Source of the DNA: Ricinus communis
Lineage: Eukaryota > Streptophyta > Magnoliopsida > Malpighiales > Euphorbiaceae
Direction: 5' to 3'
NCBI RefSeq assembly: GCF_019578655.1
Contig: NC_063260.1
Span: 31,458,888 to 31,522,887 of the forward strand
DNA: 64,000 bases
Of this stretch, positions 42,141 through 54,016 are shown piece by piece. The notes beneath the pieces were generated by a model. The model was not told the DNA's origin, did no database searches, and saw nothing but the letters and a program-made list of their open reading frames with translations. Positions within the stretch are counted from its first letter, which is position 1. Each line of letters begins with the position of its first letter. The position numbers were made by a program, and so were the translations under genes.

Positions 42141-45100
42141 ATGGAAGTGGGTTTGGCAGTACAGAAACCCGTCAGTTGTAGTCGGGCTGTTTTTCACCAG
42201 AGAACCCTTTTCAATATCAAGCCATTTCTCGGGTCTTTTCCTCATGTTAAATCTAGCAACTTTTCATGTGTAAGTTCTTTTGTTTTGAGTTCGCTAATGA
42301 TTTATTGGCTTCTTTTAGTGCCATTGCTCATATCAATCTGTGTATTTTGATTGAATTGTTATTCGGCTGTTGGCTTTCTGGAGTAATATGTGCTCCTTTT
42401 TATCTTCTCTTTTTCCAATGTTTATCTTCAAATGGTGTTTTGCTGTTGGTTATGATGAGGTGGTGTTTTTTTTGAAGCTATTGTATTTATTTTTTGATGG
42501 CGCGTAATTTGCTTTTTGCTTATTGATCCAGCCTCGTGTTGTTTTTTTATGGAAATAACATTGGTGTTTTGCTTTGTGCTGACAAAGATTTAAAATCTGA
42601 ATCTGTGATTCTAAGCAGATTAGTAGAATTACATTATATTAAATTTACCCTTTTCTGAAACTCTGATTTAATATGTTTAGTTTCATCTTACTTCATGGGG
42701 CAACAAATACCCAACAAGTGGAGTTTCACTCATTGTTGCTGCTGCTGCAGGTTTGTTTTTCAATTTTTCTTGTAAAGAAATTTTTAAAGGATAAAAAAAG
42801 AAAGGTGTTCTTATTGGAACTGTAATTCTTTAAGGTCATTTCAAAGGACTTCTAAATTTGGCCTCTACAGATTTTTCTAAGAGGAGACGGAGAAAAATGT
42901 CAACGGCAAAGTCTAGAGGTCCTGCTCCAGAAGGATTCACACTGAAAACTCCTGCAGGAACAAGCACCCAGAAGAGAAATTTACAGAACAATGGAGATAA
43001 AGAGGATTCAGTAACTCTCACTTCTAGTGAGATTGTGGGTACCAACAAGAAAACACCTGAAACTAAAGATCACATAGATGAAGAACAAGAATTCGAACTT
43101 ACTGTGGATAAGAAGGTTATTGAAGAAAAGGTAACAGAAGATGTACCGTTGTCCCTTGCTAAAAGCAATCAAGCCATGGAAAATGGAAGTGTTGGTAATG
43201 TTGGGAATGTGAATATGTCAGCTGATGAAATTGCTAGAGAGGAAAGACAGTTTGACAATTTAAAGAGTGATCGCTTTGTAAAAGAGGAAGGTTTTGGGAC
43301 TGATGACAAAGAAATTGAAGACACTTCTCTAAAATTAAAGTTGGAAATGGAAGAAAAACGGAAACAAGAAATTGAGGGTCTAGCTGAGTATAGTTTCTCA
43401 AGGGGTAACAAATTATTTATTTATCCCCTGGTTGTGAAACCTGATCAAGACATAGAAGTATACCTTAATAGGAGTCTATCCACACTGAATAATGAACCAG
43501 ACGTTTTTATTATGGGAGCCTTCAATGACTGGAGATGGAAATCTTTTACAATAAGGTTGAACAAGACACATCTAAAAGGGGATTGGTGGTCTTGCCAGGT
43601 TCATGTTCCGAAAGAAGCATATAAAATGGATTTTGTGTTTTTCAATGGGAAAAATGTCTATGACAATAATGACAAAAAGGACTTCTGCACAGCTGTGGAA
43701 GGTGGAATGGATGCATTAGCATTTGATGATTTCTTGCTTGAGGAAAAGCGAAGGGAGCTAGACAAACTTGCAAAGGAGCAAGCTGAGAGGGAAAGACAAG
43801 CAGAAGACCAGAGGCAAAGAGAAGTGGAGAAGGCTGCAAGTGAAGCTGATAAAGCACATGCAAAGGTAGAAATTGAAAAGAGGCGAGAAATATTGCATCA
43901 GTCGATGAAAAAAGCTTCAAGTCCTATTGATAATGTGTGGTATATTAGGCCTACTGAGTTTAAAGGTGAGGACCTGGTCCGATTATATTATAACAAAAGT
44001 TCAGGTCCTCTTGCCCATGCCAAGGACATCTGGATTCATGGGGGATGTAATAACTGGAGTGATGGGTTGTCAATTGTTGAAAAGCTCATTTGCTCTGAGA
44101 GAAAGGATGGTGAATGGTGGTATGCTAAGGGTATGTATGAATGTTTTTCTTTAATACAGTAGTTGTGTACCTCTGAAGATTCTTTAGATGAAAATTAAAA
44201 TAAATATGTGAGTTGCATATGAAGGTGCCGAAATTTGGCAGCCTAAAACTTGCACATTTACATATTATGTCTTCTTATTCTCACATATCACTAAGAGCTT
44301 TTTTCAATTGAACCTTTTGCTTGATTTCTATTGTGTTCAAGCTTCTCCTGATGAATGCAGCAAGGTGCTGGCAGTTAGTGAGTGAAGTTTAACACACATA
44401 AATCCAATCTGCTTGTTCCATGAACAACTAAAACTGATTGTGGCTGGGCTGTTGCATTATATCTATGTATTTAGTCTCTCAATTATACTCTTGTCAAAAA
44501 AAAAGCGAATCCGCTTTTTTTTTTTTTTTTTTAAGACTCTAAATTTTATTTATCCTAATAAAAAGACTTTAACTTCATTTTTCTAGTAATTGGTCAAACT
44601 TGAAGAAAAAGTATATCTAATTGAATTAAAATTTTCAAATTGAACAAAACTATTAATTTGTTAGAAAAGAAAAAAAAAATTTAGTAATTCTTTGCTTTTA
44701 TCTTATGTAAAGGAAAATATTTCTGATGTAGCTTCTCTTGGTGAATCTGGCAGCACTTCCAGTGCCTATCACACTAGTTTCTGTGACAACATTCAAAACC
44801 CCATTGAGTAAACAAAAGCATAAGCACATAGGTTGTACATTTGAGATTATTGAGAAATGCTATACGAGGTTTAGATTGTGATAACATGGTAAATGTTATT
44901 GAAATGAAATAATGTTCCTTGCAGTTTTCCTTATCTTTCTTTATCGGAATGGAATCAGATTTCCGTATGCTAATGGGGAAGGATTGATTATGTGTATCCG
45001 GAAATTGTTGTCAGATAATGTCCTTTTAGTGTTTTGATTTGTAATTTTGGGGCTTGGTTTTATCTAGGCCTTTTGGCCGCATAAACAAGTTTTTACTCTT

Positions 45101-48100
45101 GAATAACATATCAATCTTCTTTATTTGAATAGTTTGGTTAAGTAGAAAAATCTCTCAATTATTCTTCTCTTCTTAGTACGGATTATTTTCATTTTAATAT
45201 TCTGTCTTCCCCCTACACCTTTATGGTAGTTCCTAAAGAATGCCATATGTGAATTTACTGTTTCTATTTGGATATAATGATTGGTATTGTCATATACTCA
45301 ATATCATATATTTTTCTGCAACCATGTGTTTGCAGTTCTTGTACCAGATAGAGCCATCATCTTGGATTGGGTCTTCGCTGATGGTCCACCTCAGAGTGCT
45401 ATCGTGTATGATAACAATCAGCGCCAAGATTTCCATGCAATTGTGCCAAAATCCGTTCCTACAGAATTGTTTTGGGTTGAGGAAGAGCACCGTATATATA
45501 GGAAACTACAGGAAGAAAGGAGGCTAAGAGAGGAGGCAATACGCGCCAAGGTCAGTTAGCTTGTAAATTCATGGCAGTTAGATTATAGTCTAGACCTTGC
45601 ATTCATTTTTTTCCTGCTGAAGAATATAGTTCCACATGGGAAAAGTATAAGAAAACAGAGTAATATATAAAGAGAAGATTGGTCTAAGCATAAGCCAATT
45701 AGTTTTGTGCAAGTGATGTTCAAACCCCATATTTATGGCCACTGTCTGAGTTTGTTATGGAACCTTTGATGACCTGGCTTATGGACTTGTACAACAGTCA
45801 AAGGTAGGTTGCCTTTTGTTTGCTTCTCCCATATCTAAAATGCTATAAGCTAAATTTTGTCAAAACTTGATCTCATTGTTCAATGTTATTTTTCATTACC
45901 AAGTATGCTAAATTTCTTTTCCTTGTTCTCTTTTTACAGGCTGAAAAAACAGCACATATGAAAGCTGAAAGAAAGGAGAGAACTTTGAAAAGGTTTCTGC
46001 TGTCTCAGAAGCATATAGTTTATACTGACCCTCTTGATGTTCAGGCAGGAAAAGATGCGACAGTTTTTTACAATCCTGCTAACACAGTTCTCAATGGTAA
46101 ATCTGAAGTTTGGTTCAGAGGTTCATTTAATCGTTGGACTCACCGGAATGGTCCATTGCCACCTCTGAAAATGGTATCCGCAGATAATGGTTCTCATGTC
46201 AAAGCTACTGGTAATTTTCATTTTTAGTTCTGTTATTTATCTGGGTACATTTTCAGTTCCATTTTGAAGTTCACACATACCAGAAAATAGTCCTAGAATG
46301 AGTACATGTATAAAAGCACCTCAATAAAGAAATTGTTGTGTCAAAGCTATTGGAATTTTCATTTCCAGTTCTATTATTTATCTAGGTACATTAATAGCAC
46401 AACAATTTTCTTTATTCTCGTGCTTGCATATATGTAGTCATTCTAGGACTACTTTCTGATTTATATTAACTTCAAAATGGATTGTTGATAGTTCAAAATG
46501 AACAGTTCTTACTTCTTGGGCATTGGAAGTATTATTATAAAGTTCATAGATTAATATATTTTATTTGGTTGCTTTTAATCTAAATTTGAGCTCAGATATT
46601 CTTGTCTCCCTGATTTTTGTGTCCTAAGTCCTTACAGATGAGTCAAACTTTGATGCATGATTTTATCGATTTGATCAGGAAAAGAATATTCTAAAATGTT
46701 TTATTTTATCTTTTTCTCCCAGTCAAGGTTCCATTAGATGCATACATGATGGATTTTGTATTCTCGGAGAAGGAAGAAGGTGGAACTTTTGACAATAAAG
46801 ATGGCGTGGACTACCATGTACCTGTGTTTGGGGGGATCGCGAAGGAGCCACCAATGCATATTGTGCATGTTGCTGTTGAAATGGCCCCAATTGCAAAGGT
46901 AATTTTAACTCATTAACCTTATCTAGAGCGTGATTTTTTTATAACTTTTACTCATTAACTTTATCTAGAGTGTGGTTTTCTGGAAATAAAATCTTTTTAG
47001 ATATTTTGATTCCCTTCGATTCCTGCAAAACATATTGATGTAAAAAGTCGTCATCAGATGCTTCAGCATATTTTCGCTCAATTCTGGAGCTTAAGCTATA
47101 TGGAAAATGATATTTATTACTACTTAAAGGGCCCAAACATTCTACGTCAGTGTGGTGACCATTGTAGAGTATGGTATCATAGGGATATACTAGTCACTGT
47201 TGGAATACGCATGTACATTTTGTGTTTACTAGATAAATTGTTACCATCTGTCTTTTGGAACTTACTGAAGCCTTTTTATATTTGCTTGTCTATGTTATGC
47301 AATATCTATTGCAGGTTGGAGGACTTGGTGATGTTGTGACTAGTCTCTCACGTGCTGTCCAAGATTTAAATCATAGTGTGGACATCATTCTTCCCAAGTA
47401 TGACTGCATGAACCTTACCCATGTAAGCTTCGTTGCTGCTTCTACTGTAGATATTACTACTTTCCTTTTCTTTCTATTGGATTTATAGAATTTGTCTGAA
47501 TTCCTAAAATATTTTTTGCATCTTGTAGAGATTGTAACGTGTATTTTGCTCATTTGAATGTCTGTTGGGGTCCTTGTCCTGCAGATTCTTGGCTTATTAA
47601 ATATTCATTCTATCTGTGATCAAAATTTGTAGCATATAGTAATTTCTAATCCTATTCAAGAACATGTTTCCTTTCTACAACATCCCCTATGAGCATATGC
47701 CAAACTATGCTTATTTGTCAATATATGCTTTTTGTTTTTTCTTTCCATTGAAAATGCAAGCTTGTTCTGTTTAATCTGCCTCTTATTCTGTAATAATATC
47801 AAACTCTTATGCAGTTGCACAGGAACATAGTAATAGTAATCATCACGGTCTTTTTTCTTTTCTTTTTCTTTTTGGAGAAGAACGAAGCAGTCTTATCGAA
47901 CACTTCACTGCAATGTGATCTGAGTTTTATCAATAGACTATAATTTATTAAAGGTGCATGTTTTCAAATAGGTGAAGGACATTCATTATCAGAAAAGCTA
48001 TTCCTGGGGTGGTACAGAAATAAAAGTATGGTTCGGAAAGGTGGAAGGTCTTTCTGTCTACTTTCTGGAGCCTCAAAATGGGTATTTCTATGCTCTGCGT

Positions 48101-51100
48101 CACCCTCAAAATTTTCTCCTCTTATATAGTTAATTCTCGCACATGTATTATTCATTCATGTCATGGGTTAGTAAACCACATTTGATATTCTGTTCTCTGC
48201 ACATGGAGTTTCAAAATGAATTAATTTTCTTAAAACTATATCACATTTGTTTATTTTCCTCTTGAAGATGTGTGCATGCCTGCATACCTGCATGGGTATG
48301 CTTTGGGAACGATGAGAACTTTGTGTATAAATTGCTTTCAGTTCAGTGTAGGACATAAGAATTATCTCAATTTTCTAATATTCCTTACAACTGTATCTAA
48401 TTTGTTTGGGTACTAATACTTTTCAAGAACGAAGCGCATGTCAACACTATAATTGCTCTATTATTTGCATTCAAGAAATTGAAGATAAAGGATACATTGT
48501 TTCTTAGGATTAGAGGGTGCAAATAAATGCTGCTTCCGAACTGGAAGACTTGGAATATAATTCATCCACCAATGGGGCTAAATTTGATGAATTAAAGTTT
48601 CGAAATTATGCATTATCTGTATGCTAAATGGATTCATAAATGCCTTTGTATATTTTATTATCAGTTAGACATTTTAAAGAGTATCATAACATTGCTGCTT
48701 GAATTTATTTCTTTTCCAAAGATTCCCTTTGCCGAAGGGCATAATATTCCAGATTTCATCATTGGGTTTCACTATCTTTGTCTTTATGTTTGATGAACCA
48801 ATCAAACAAGGGACATCTCTTTGCTGTATCTAATCCTACTATTTAGGCTTAGAACCTGTGCGTGCAAGTTTTGAATTATTCAAAGAAGAGAAACATATAC
48901 CTAGTAATTTATTTTCCTAACTATATCTCTGGTCCTGACGGTTGATCATTTACCTTCCCACAAATTTAAAATAGTCATGTCCAACAATATTCATGGTGAC
49001 GTTCTCGCTGCAGGATGTTTTGGACTGGTTGCATATATGGCTGCCGCAATGATGGGGAGAGATTTGGTTTCTTTTGTCATGCAGCTCTTGAGTTCTTACA
49101 ACAAAGTGGATTTCATCCTGTAAGTTTTATGACTTTACATATATTTCACCATCTGACTTTTGGTAGTTTTGTAACAACAATCTCGGCGAACAGACATATG
49201 TATTTATGATGCTATCCGTTACAAAGATTTGTTGAACGATATTGGTTAGACTTCTCACTCTTAAGGATTAGTGTTATGTTGACACTGTTGTTGCATCAAC
49301 AAAGACTGCTGATACTGACATGTGTATGCCAGTATAAAGTAGATTCATATTCAAATATGGAAGCATGGTCATACATGCAAAATAACTAATTATATGTAGG
49401 AAAATGCTGTCGTTAATTTACTTCATGTGTCCAAATGTCAAATCATCTTTTGCTGTTGTTTGGCTTCCTTGGTGTTACTGCAGCCAGTTCATATATCAGA
49501 TGAGATCTGCCTTTTTTTTTTGTTCGTGCATATGATTAAAATTATTTAGTTATGTCAATGATAAGAATCTTTGATCCCATAGTTCCATCTGTGTTAATAG
49601 GTGATTTACACTTGCAGGACATTATCCACTGTCACGATTGGTCTAGTGCTCCAGTTGCATGGCTTTTTAAAGACCACTACATGCACTATGGTCTTAGCAA
49701 AGCTCGGGTTGTCTTTACGATTCATAACCTTGAATTTGGGGCAAACAACATTGGCAGAGCTATGGCATACTCTGACATGGCTACAACTGTGAGTTCCTAA
49801 ATTTTCCTTTGTTTTAATTACATGAATTTGCAATCGCCTTTATTCATGCTAAGGCAATTAGCTTTTTTGGGACGTACAGTTAGTCCAAGATGTTACATTA
49901 ACATTTCTAACCTACATCTAAAATTCTCTTGATCCTGATCTGCTGTTCCTGTTCACTTAATTTAAGTATGCGTTCATTATTCTTGTTCTTTTATCTATCT
50001 TATTTCATTTCAATTAAATTGAAAGAAAAGTAGTATTTGTTATCAATTACTAAGATGCCTCAGTAATCTCATTACTGTGCTAGTAATATCATGAGAGGAC
50101 TCAATGTAATTGCTATTTTAGTTACATACTTGGATTATGCTTGTAGTAAGTAAATTAAAATGTTGACTTAGGAGATTGAAGCATTTTTGCATCCAAATCT
50201 AGGATCATAATAGACTTTAATCGTCCATCTCTATTAATGTCTTGAATGATAGGATTAAGCATCCATTGCAACAAAGAGGAAGTTAGCACATGGTCTTTCG
50301 TGATATCTTAACAGATTCAACCATGTGCTGCTGCAGTATCTCAGTTATTTGTTATACCTGCAGGTATCCCCCACATATTCAAGGGAGGTTGCTGGAAATT
50401 CTGCAATAGCTCCTCATCTTCACAAATTCCATGGTATACTGAATGGAATTGACCCAGACATATGGGATCCTTATAACGATAAGTTCATTCCTGTAAGTGG
50501 ACTGCAATGTTGTTTTGGAATTTCTCTAACAAATTTTCTGAATCCTTGAATTAATTGCAACTCTTAACATTCAGATTTATTATTAATTTTGAAATTAAAG
50601 AATAGTCTGCCAACTACATGATCGTGCATGTTGTAAATTTCTCATTGATTCCCCATCTTTGACTGCACTTAGAACTTGAAATTCTCGTCTTCTTGGAGGT
50701 TTAGAGAGAGTGAGGGACAGAGTCAGCATAATGTAGCTTAATGCATTTGTTACATGTGTCAATACAGGTAGCTTATACATCTGAGAATGTTGTCGAAGGG
50801 AAAAGAGCTGCAAAGGAGGCTTTGCAGCAAAGGCTTGGTTTAAAGAAAGCTGATCTGCCTTTAATTGGGATTATTACTCGCCTGACACATCAGAAAGGAA
50901 TCCATCTCATCAAGCATGCAATTTGGCGAACCTTAGATCGCAATGGACAAGTTAATGTTCCCTTTTAACTTTGACATTTCTCTTGTTGTTTGCTGTTTAT
51001 CAACATGTTCAACACCATAAAATGAACTTGCATCTGGTGTCAGATCCTAAATACAAAGGTAGCAGCAGAGATTGTAGTTCTGTAAGTTCCCCATATAAGC

Positions 51101-51362
51101 AATATGGGATATTGAAATCGTAACATTGATGAAATTTTGTATTCTCAGGTCGTATTGCTTGGTTCTGCTCCAGATCCTCGGATTCAGAATGATTTTGTGA
51201 ACTTGGCCAACCAATTGCATTCTTCTCATGCTGACCGTGCTCGCCTTTGTTTGACTTATGATGAGCCACTCTCGCACTTGGTATATTCTCTTGCAAGTTT
51301 TCTCAGGATGCATGTTTACATGTCATATTGGCAATTTGGCCTCGACTTCTTTCTTTTCTTTC

Positions 51363-51415
<53 letters not shown>

Positions 51416-52494
51416 ATTGTCTGTCATTTGTTAGATATATGCAGGTGCTGATTTCATTCTAGTCCCATCAATTTTTGAGCCATGCGGACTGACGCAACTT
51501 ACTGCTATGAGATATGGTTCAATACCTGTTGTTCGAAAAACTGGAGGTCTATTCATTCAGAGCTATTTTTAATATCTCTATACCACCTTAAAGATTCCTG
51601 AAGTTCCATAAGTTCTCCTTCAACTCTAAATTATGGCATTGGATGCTTTTTCTCTTCTTTTATGTGCATTGTTTTTCCCTGTGCATGTTCACTCTCAAAA
51701 TTCTTTTACATTCAAAAAATATTTTCATTTCCATTTTCGTTGCAAACACACTATCTGTGCAATACCAGACAAGTACTGTGGTGAGTACCTAGCAGCTCCA
51801 ATATACTTAACTCTTCATTTTGATTTTTTTCTTATAGGACTTTATGATACTGTATTTGATGTTGATCATGATAAAGAGAGAGCACAAGCACAAGGTCTTG
51901 AACCTAATGGATTTAGTTTTGATGGAGCTGATGCTGCTGGCACTGATTATGCTTTGAATAGGTGAGCATAAGATGTTTGATTATTGGACTGGTAAATACA
52001 TTTTTGTTTAGTAGTTCTTTTCAATTTTCCCCTTATTACCGTGATTTAACACTAGAAATCATTAGTTCCCTTTAACTGGACTTAGACTCTGAGCTCTTGA
52101 GTACCGACTGTATGCAATAAACTCAATAAAACAATTAGAATCTTCCTGTCAAGTTCTATTCCCTGGAAATTTATTCTGCATATTTTTTGCACTATATCTG
52201 GTAAAGAAGCCAAGATGCTGAAATGATTTGTTTAGGCTACTTCTGCTTGCCACGTGTTGAAATACCCTTCTCTCTCTCTCTCTCTCTCTCTCATGCATCT
52301 GTGAGGGAGCACATAATAATATATGGGTTTTCTGTTTTTCAATTTCCATGTATTAAATTTTCAGGGCAATTTCTGCATGGTATGATGGACGGGGGTGGTT
52401 TAACTCATTATGCAAAACGGTGATGCAGCAAGACTGGTCTTGGAATAAACCTGCTCTTGATTACATGGAGCTTTACCATGCGGCACGCAAGTGA
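42141..52494 (+). CDS. SS3: Starch synthase III, plastidial
   Basis: Adds glucose from ADP-glucose to growing alpha-1,4-glucan chains in plastids. Exons: 42141-42269, 42681-42750, 42871-44130, 45336-45550, 45940-46210, 46723-46898, 47315-47422, 47972-48081, 49014-49119, 49618-49788, 50364-50492, 50768-50950, 51149-51280, 51435-51546, 51838-51961, 52365-52494 (3426 nt, 1141 aa). A transit peptide and variable region come first. Three starch-binding CBM53 modules follow near 250-345, 417-510 and 582-690, with a Lys/Glu-rich coiled coil (about 358-415) between the first two. The GT5 catalytic part runs from about 693, with KVGGLGD at 707-713 (the SSIII form of KTGGL) and EPCGLTQL from 1035. The short exon 2 is supported by phase and by its resemblance to potato SSIII. 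Intron 5 contains an unusual foldback. Confidence 0.96.
44496..44523. repeat. Perfect 12-bp hairpin in SS3 intron 3
   Basis: Nine A plus GCG, a four-base AATC loop, then CGC plus nine T. It is followed by further T, and could be a poly-A/T-flanked insertion scar. Confidence 0.7.
46197..46481. repeat. Foldback with nested direct duplication in SS3 intron 5
   Basis: Unit A (46197-46251), starting in the last 14 bases of exon 5, recurs as A' at 46339-46391. Unit B (46259-46340) recurs inverted at 46398-46481. A' forms nearly all of the loop between the B arms. In A' the donor reads TTGGAATT where the true site is CTGGTAATT, so the donor GT is lost. Confidence 0.85.
46904..46981. repeat. Tandem ~35-bp direct repeat in SS3 intron 6
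   Basis: Two copies sharing ACTCATTAAC, TTATCTAGAG and a T-rich end begin at about 46904 and 46947, about 43 bases apart, just after the exon 6 donor. Confidence 0.75.
51361..51411. repeat. (TC)n microsatellite in SS3 intron 13
   Basis: About 51 bases of near-perfect TC repeat, ending 23 bases before the exon 14 acceptor at 51434, so it forms an extended polypyrimidine tract. Confidence 0.9.
52270..52292. repeat. (TC)n microsatellite in SS3 intron 15
   Basis: About 23 bases of TC repeat, about 70 bases before the acceptor of the last exon. Confidence 0.85.
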
Positions 52495-53729
52495 AAAGAA
52501 GAAATTTAGTTAGGCCCAAAAAGAGTGACATGCTGCTCAATCCTGCACCATAATCTATCTGTACAGGTTTAGTGCCTAGTTTAACTTCCTCTTCTTCTTC
52601 TTTCTTTTTTCTCCTTTCATTAAACAGCTTAGCCATTGCACATAAATTGTCGAACGAAAATAAATTGAGGTGACAACTTTTAGAGCTTGACATGGCTCAT
52701 CCATTTTTATGTTTTACTGCAGAAAAGCAGAGAAAATTTTGAATTTTGTTATATGAAGCTGAACTGGTTTTCATGTCACTACAATGTAAATTAGCATCAC
52801 CTTAGTCATCAAAGCATTATCATGGGACAGTTTGGCCTCGTTTGTCAAGGCTGAATTGAGGAATTGGTACATATTTGACCACTAAACCATTCTCTCTATA
52901 TCAAGGGTTGACACAACCCTGGCGTGGGTTCAGAACATTTTGGTCAATTGGCATATCAGGAAGTGCCAGAAAGGCCTATTAGCCTTCATTTTCTTTTCTC
53001 TTCTCTTAACTTCTCACTTGAAAAACAAATGCCTTTTTAGATTTGTAATTGTGGATGAGTTGGGCAATTTTATGTGACTTCATACGTGAAAACGTCCCTA
53101 GTTGGCAATCACATCTTTGCCTTATTAGCCACCAATATTGCTGGGTGCTGAAGTGACTAATACTTTTTTTCTGTTCTCTTTTTTTGGAGAAAATGATAGT
53201 TTTTATGACTAATTGTGGCCTTGTAAATTGACAAGGGGCAACATTTGAGATGCAAATTCAAACTTGTTAAGACCCCACTAATCACCCAAAAAGAAAACAG
53301 GAAGTAGAAAAGATGTTAAAGTGTGCTTATTTTATCTTATCAAAAGTTTAGCATGAAGATTTCTTTCCTTCTTGGATGGTAGCCATTGCTTCTTCTATGT
53401 AATGATTAAAGAGGCTCTTGATAAGTTGGTATCTTTTATTTTTAATTAAAGTCTCTTACTAGGATTCCACATTAAAATCCAAAAACGTGTTATTTATTAT
53501 GCCCTAATTTTGACTTCAAAAATCTTAATCCATGCAGATATATCATTTCATGATGACTATTTGATCCTATATTTTATGGATTTTTATCGTGTCTTCCATA
53601 TTATAATAACTTGGAATAAAAATATGTTAGCAATATATAAGCAACACGTAACTTCGATTTTGAAAAGACCACGAAGTATCTAAAACATAACGTTCTTGTA
53701 TTGGGAAGATCTTGGAAACAGACAAATAA
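52495..53729. other. SS3 3' region and spacer to tRNA-His
   Basis: The first few hundred bases are the likely SS3 3' UTR. The rest is ordinary AT-rich spacer with no supported gene. A CAA triplet lies just upstream of the tRNA start, as is common for plant tRNA genes. Confidence 0.5.
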
Positions 53730-53801
53730 GTGGCTGTAGTTTAGTGGTAAGAATTTCACGTTGTGGCCGTGAAGACCTGGGCTCGAATCCCAGCAGCCAC
53801 A
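53730..53801 (+). tRNA. tRNA-His (GUG), nuclear type
   Basis: 72 bases folding into a full cloverleaf. The acceptor arm GTGGCTG pairs with CAGCCAC, with A as discriminator. The D arm carries box A (TAGTTTAGTGGT), the anticodon stem TCACG pairs with CGTGA, and the loop TTGTGGC gives GTG at 53763-53765. Box B is GGCTCGAATCC. There is no intron or encoded CCA. It matches the nuclear plant tRNA-His and differs from plastid or mitochondrial trnH, which start GCGGAT, so it is not an organelle insertion. The essential G-1 would be added after transcription. Confidence 0.97.
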
Positions 53802-53809
53802 GTCTCTAC

Positions 53810-53814
53810 TTTTT
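53810..53814 (+). terminator. Pol III terminator of tRNA-His
   Basis: Run of five T eight bases after the tRNA 3' end, a standard RNA polymerase III stop. Confidence 0.8.
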
Positions 53815-53963
53815 ATAGCCTTCTTTTTTTATTTTTTAAGATTCACCTTTTTCTTTCTAATTGTATAAGTATATCAAAAACATTGTTTAATATCCATGCA
53901 TATATATATTAAAAAAAATATGTAATCGCTGTCTATGTCGAAATAAATTTTTATGACTTTTTG

Positions 53964-53966
<3 letters not shown>

Positions 53967-54014
<48 letters not shown>
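53967..54014. repeat. (AT)24 microsatellite
   Basis: About 48 bases of uninterrupted AT, 165 bases after the tRNA-His gene. Confidence 0.95.

Positions 54015-54016
<2 letters not shown>

Noticed and set aside
53730..53801. Organelle DNA insertion carrying trnH
   Set aside because: Sequence is the nuclear tRNA-His type. Plastid and mitochondrial trnH begin differently, and no flanking organelle sequence is seen.
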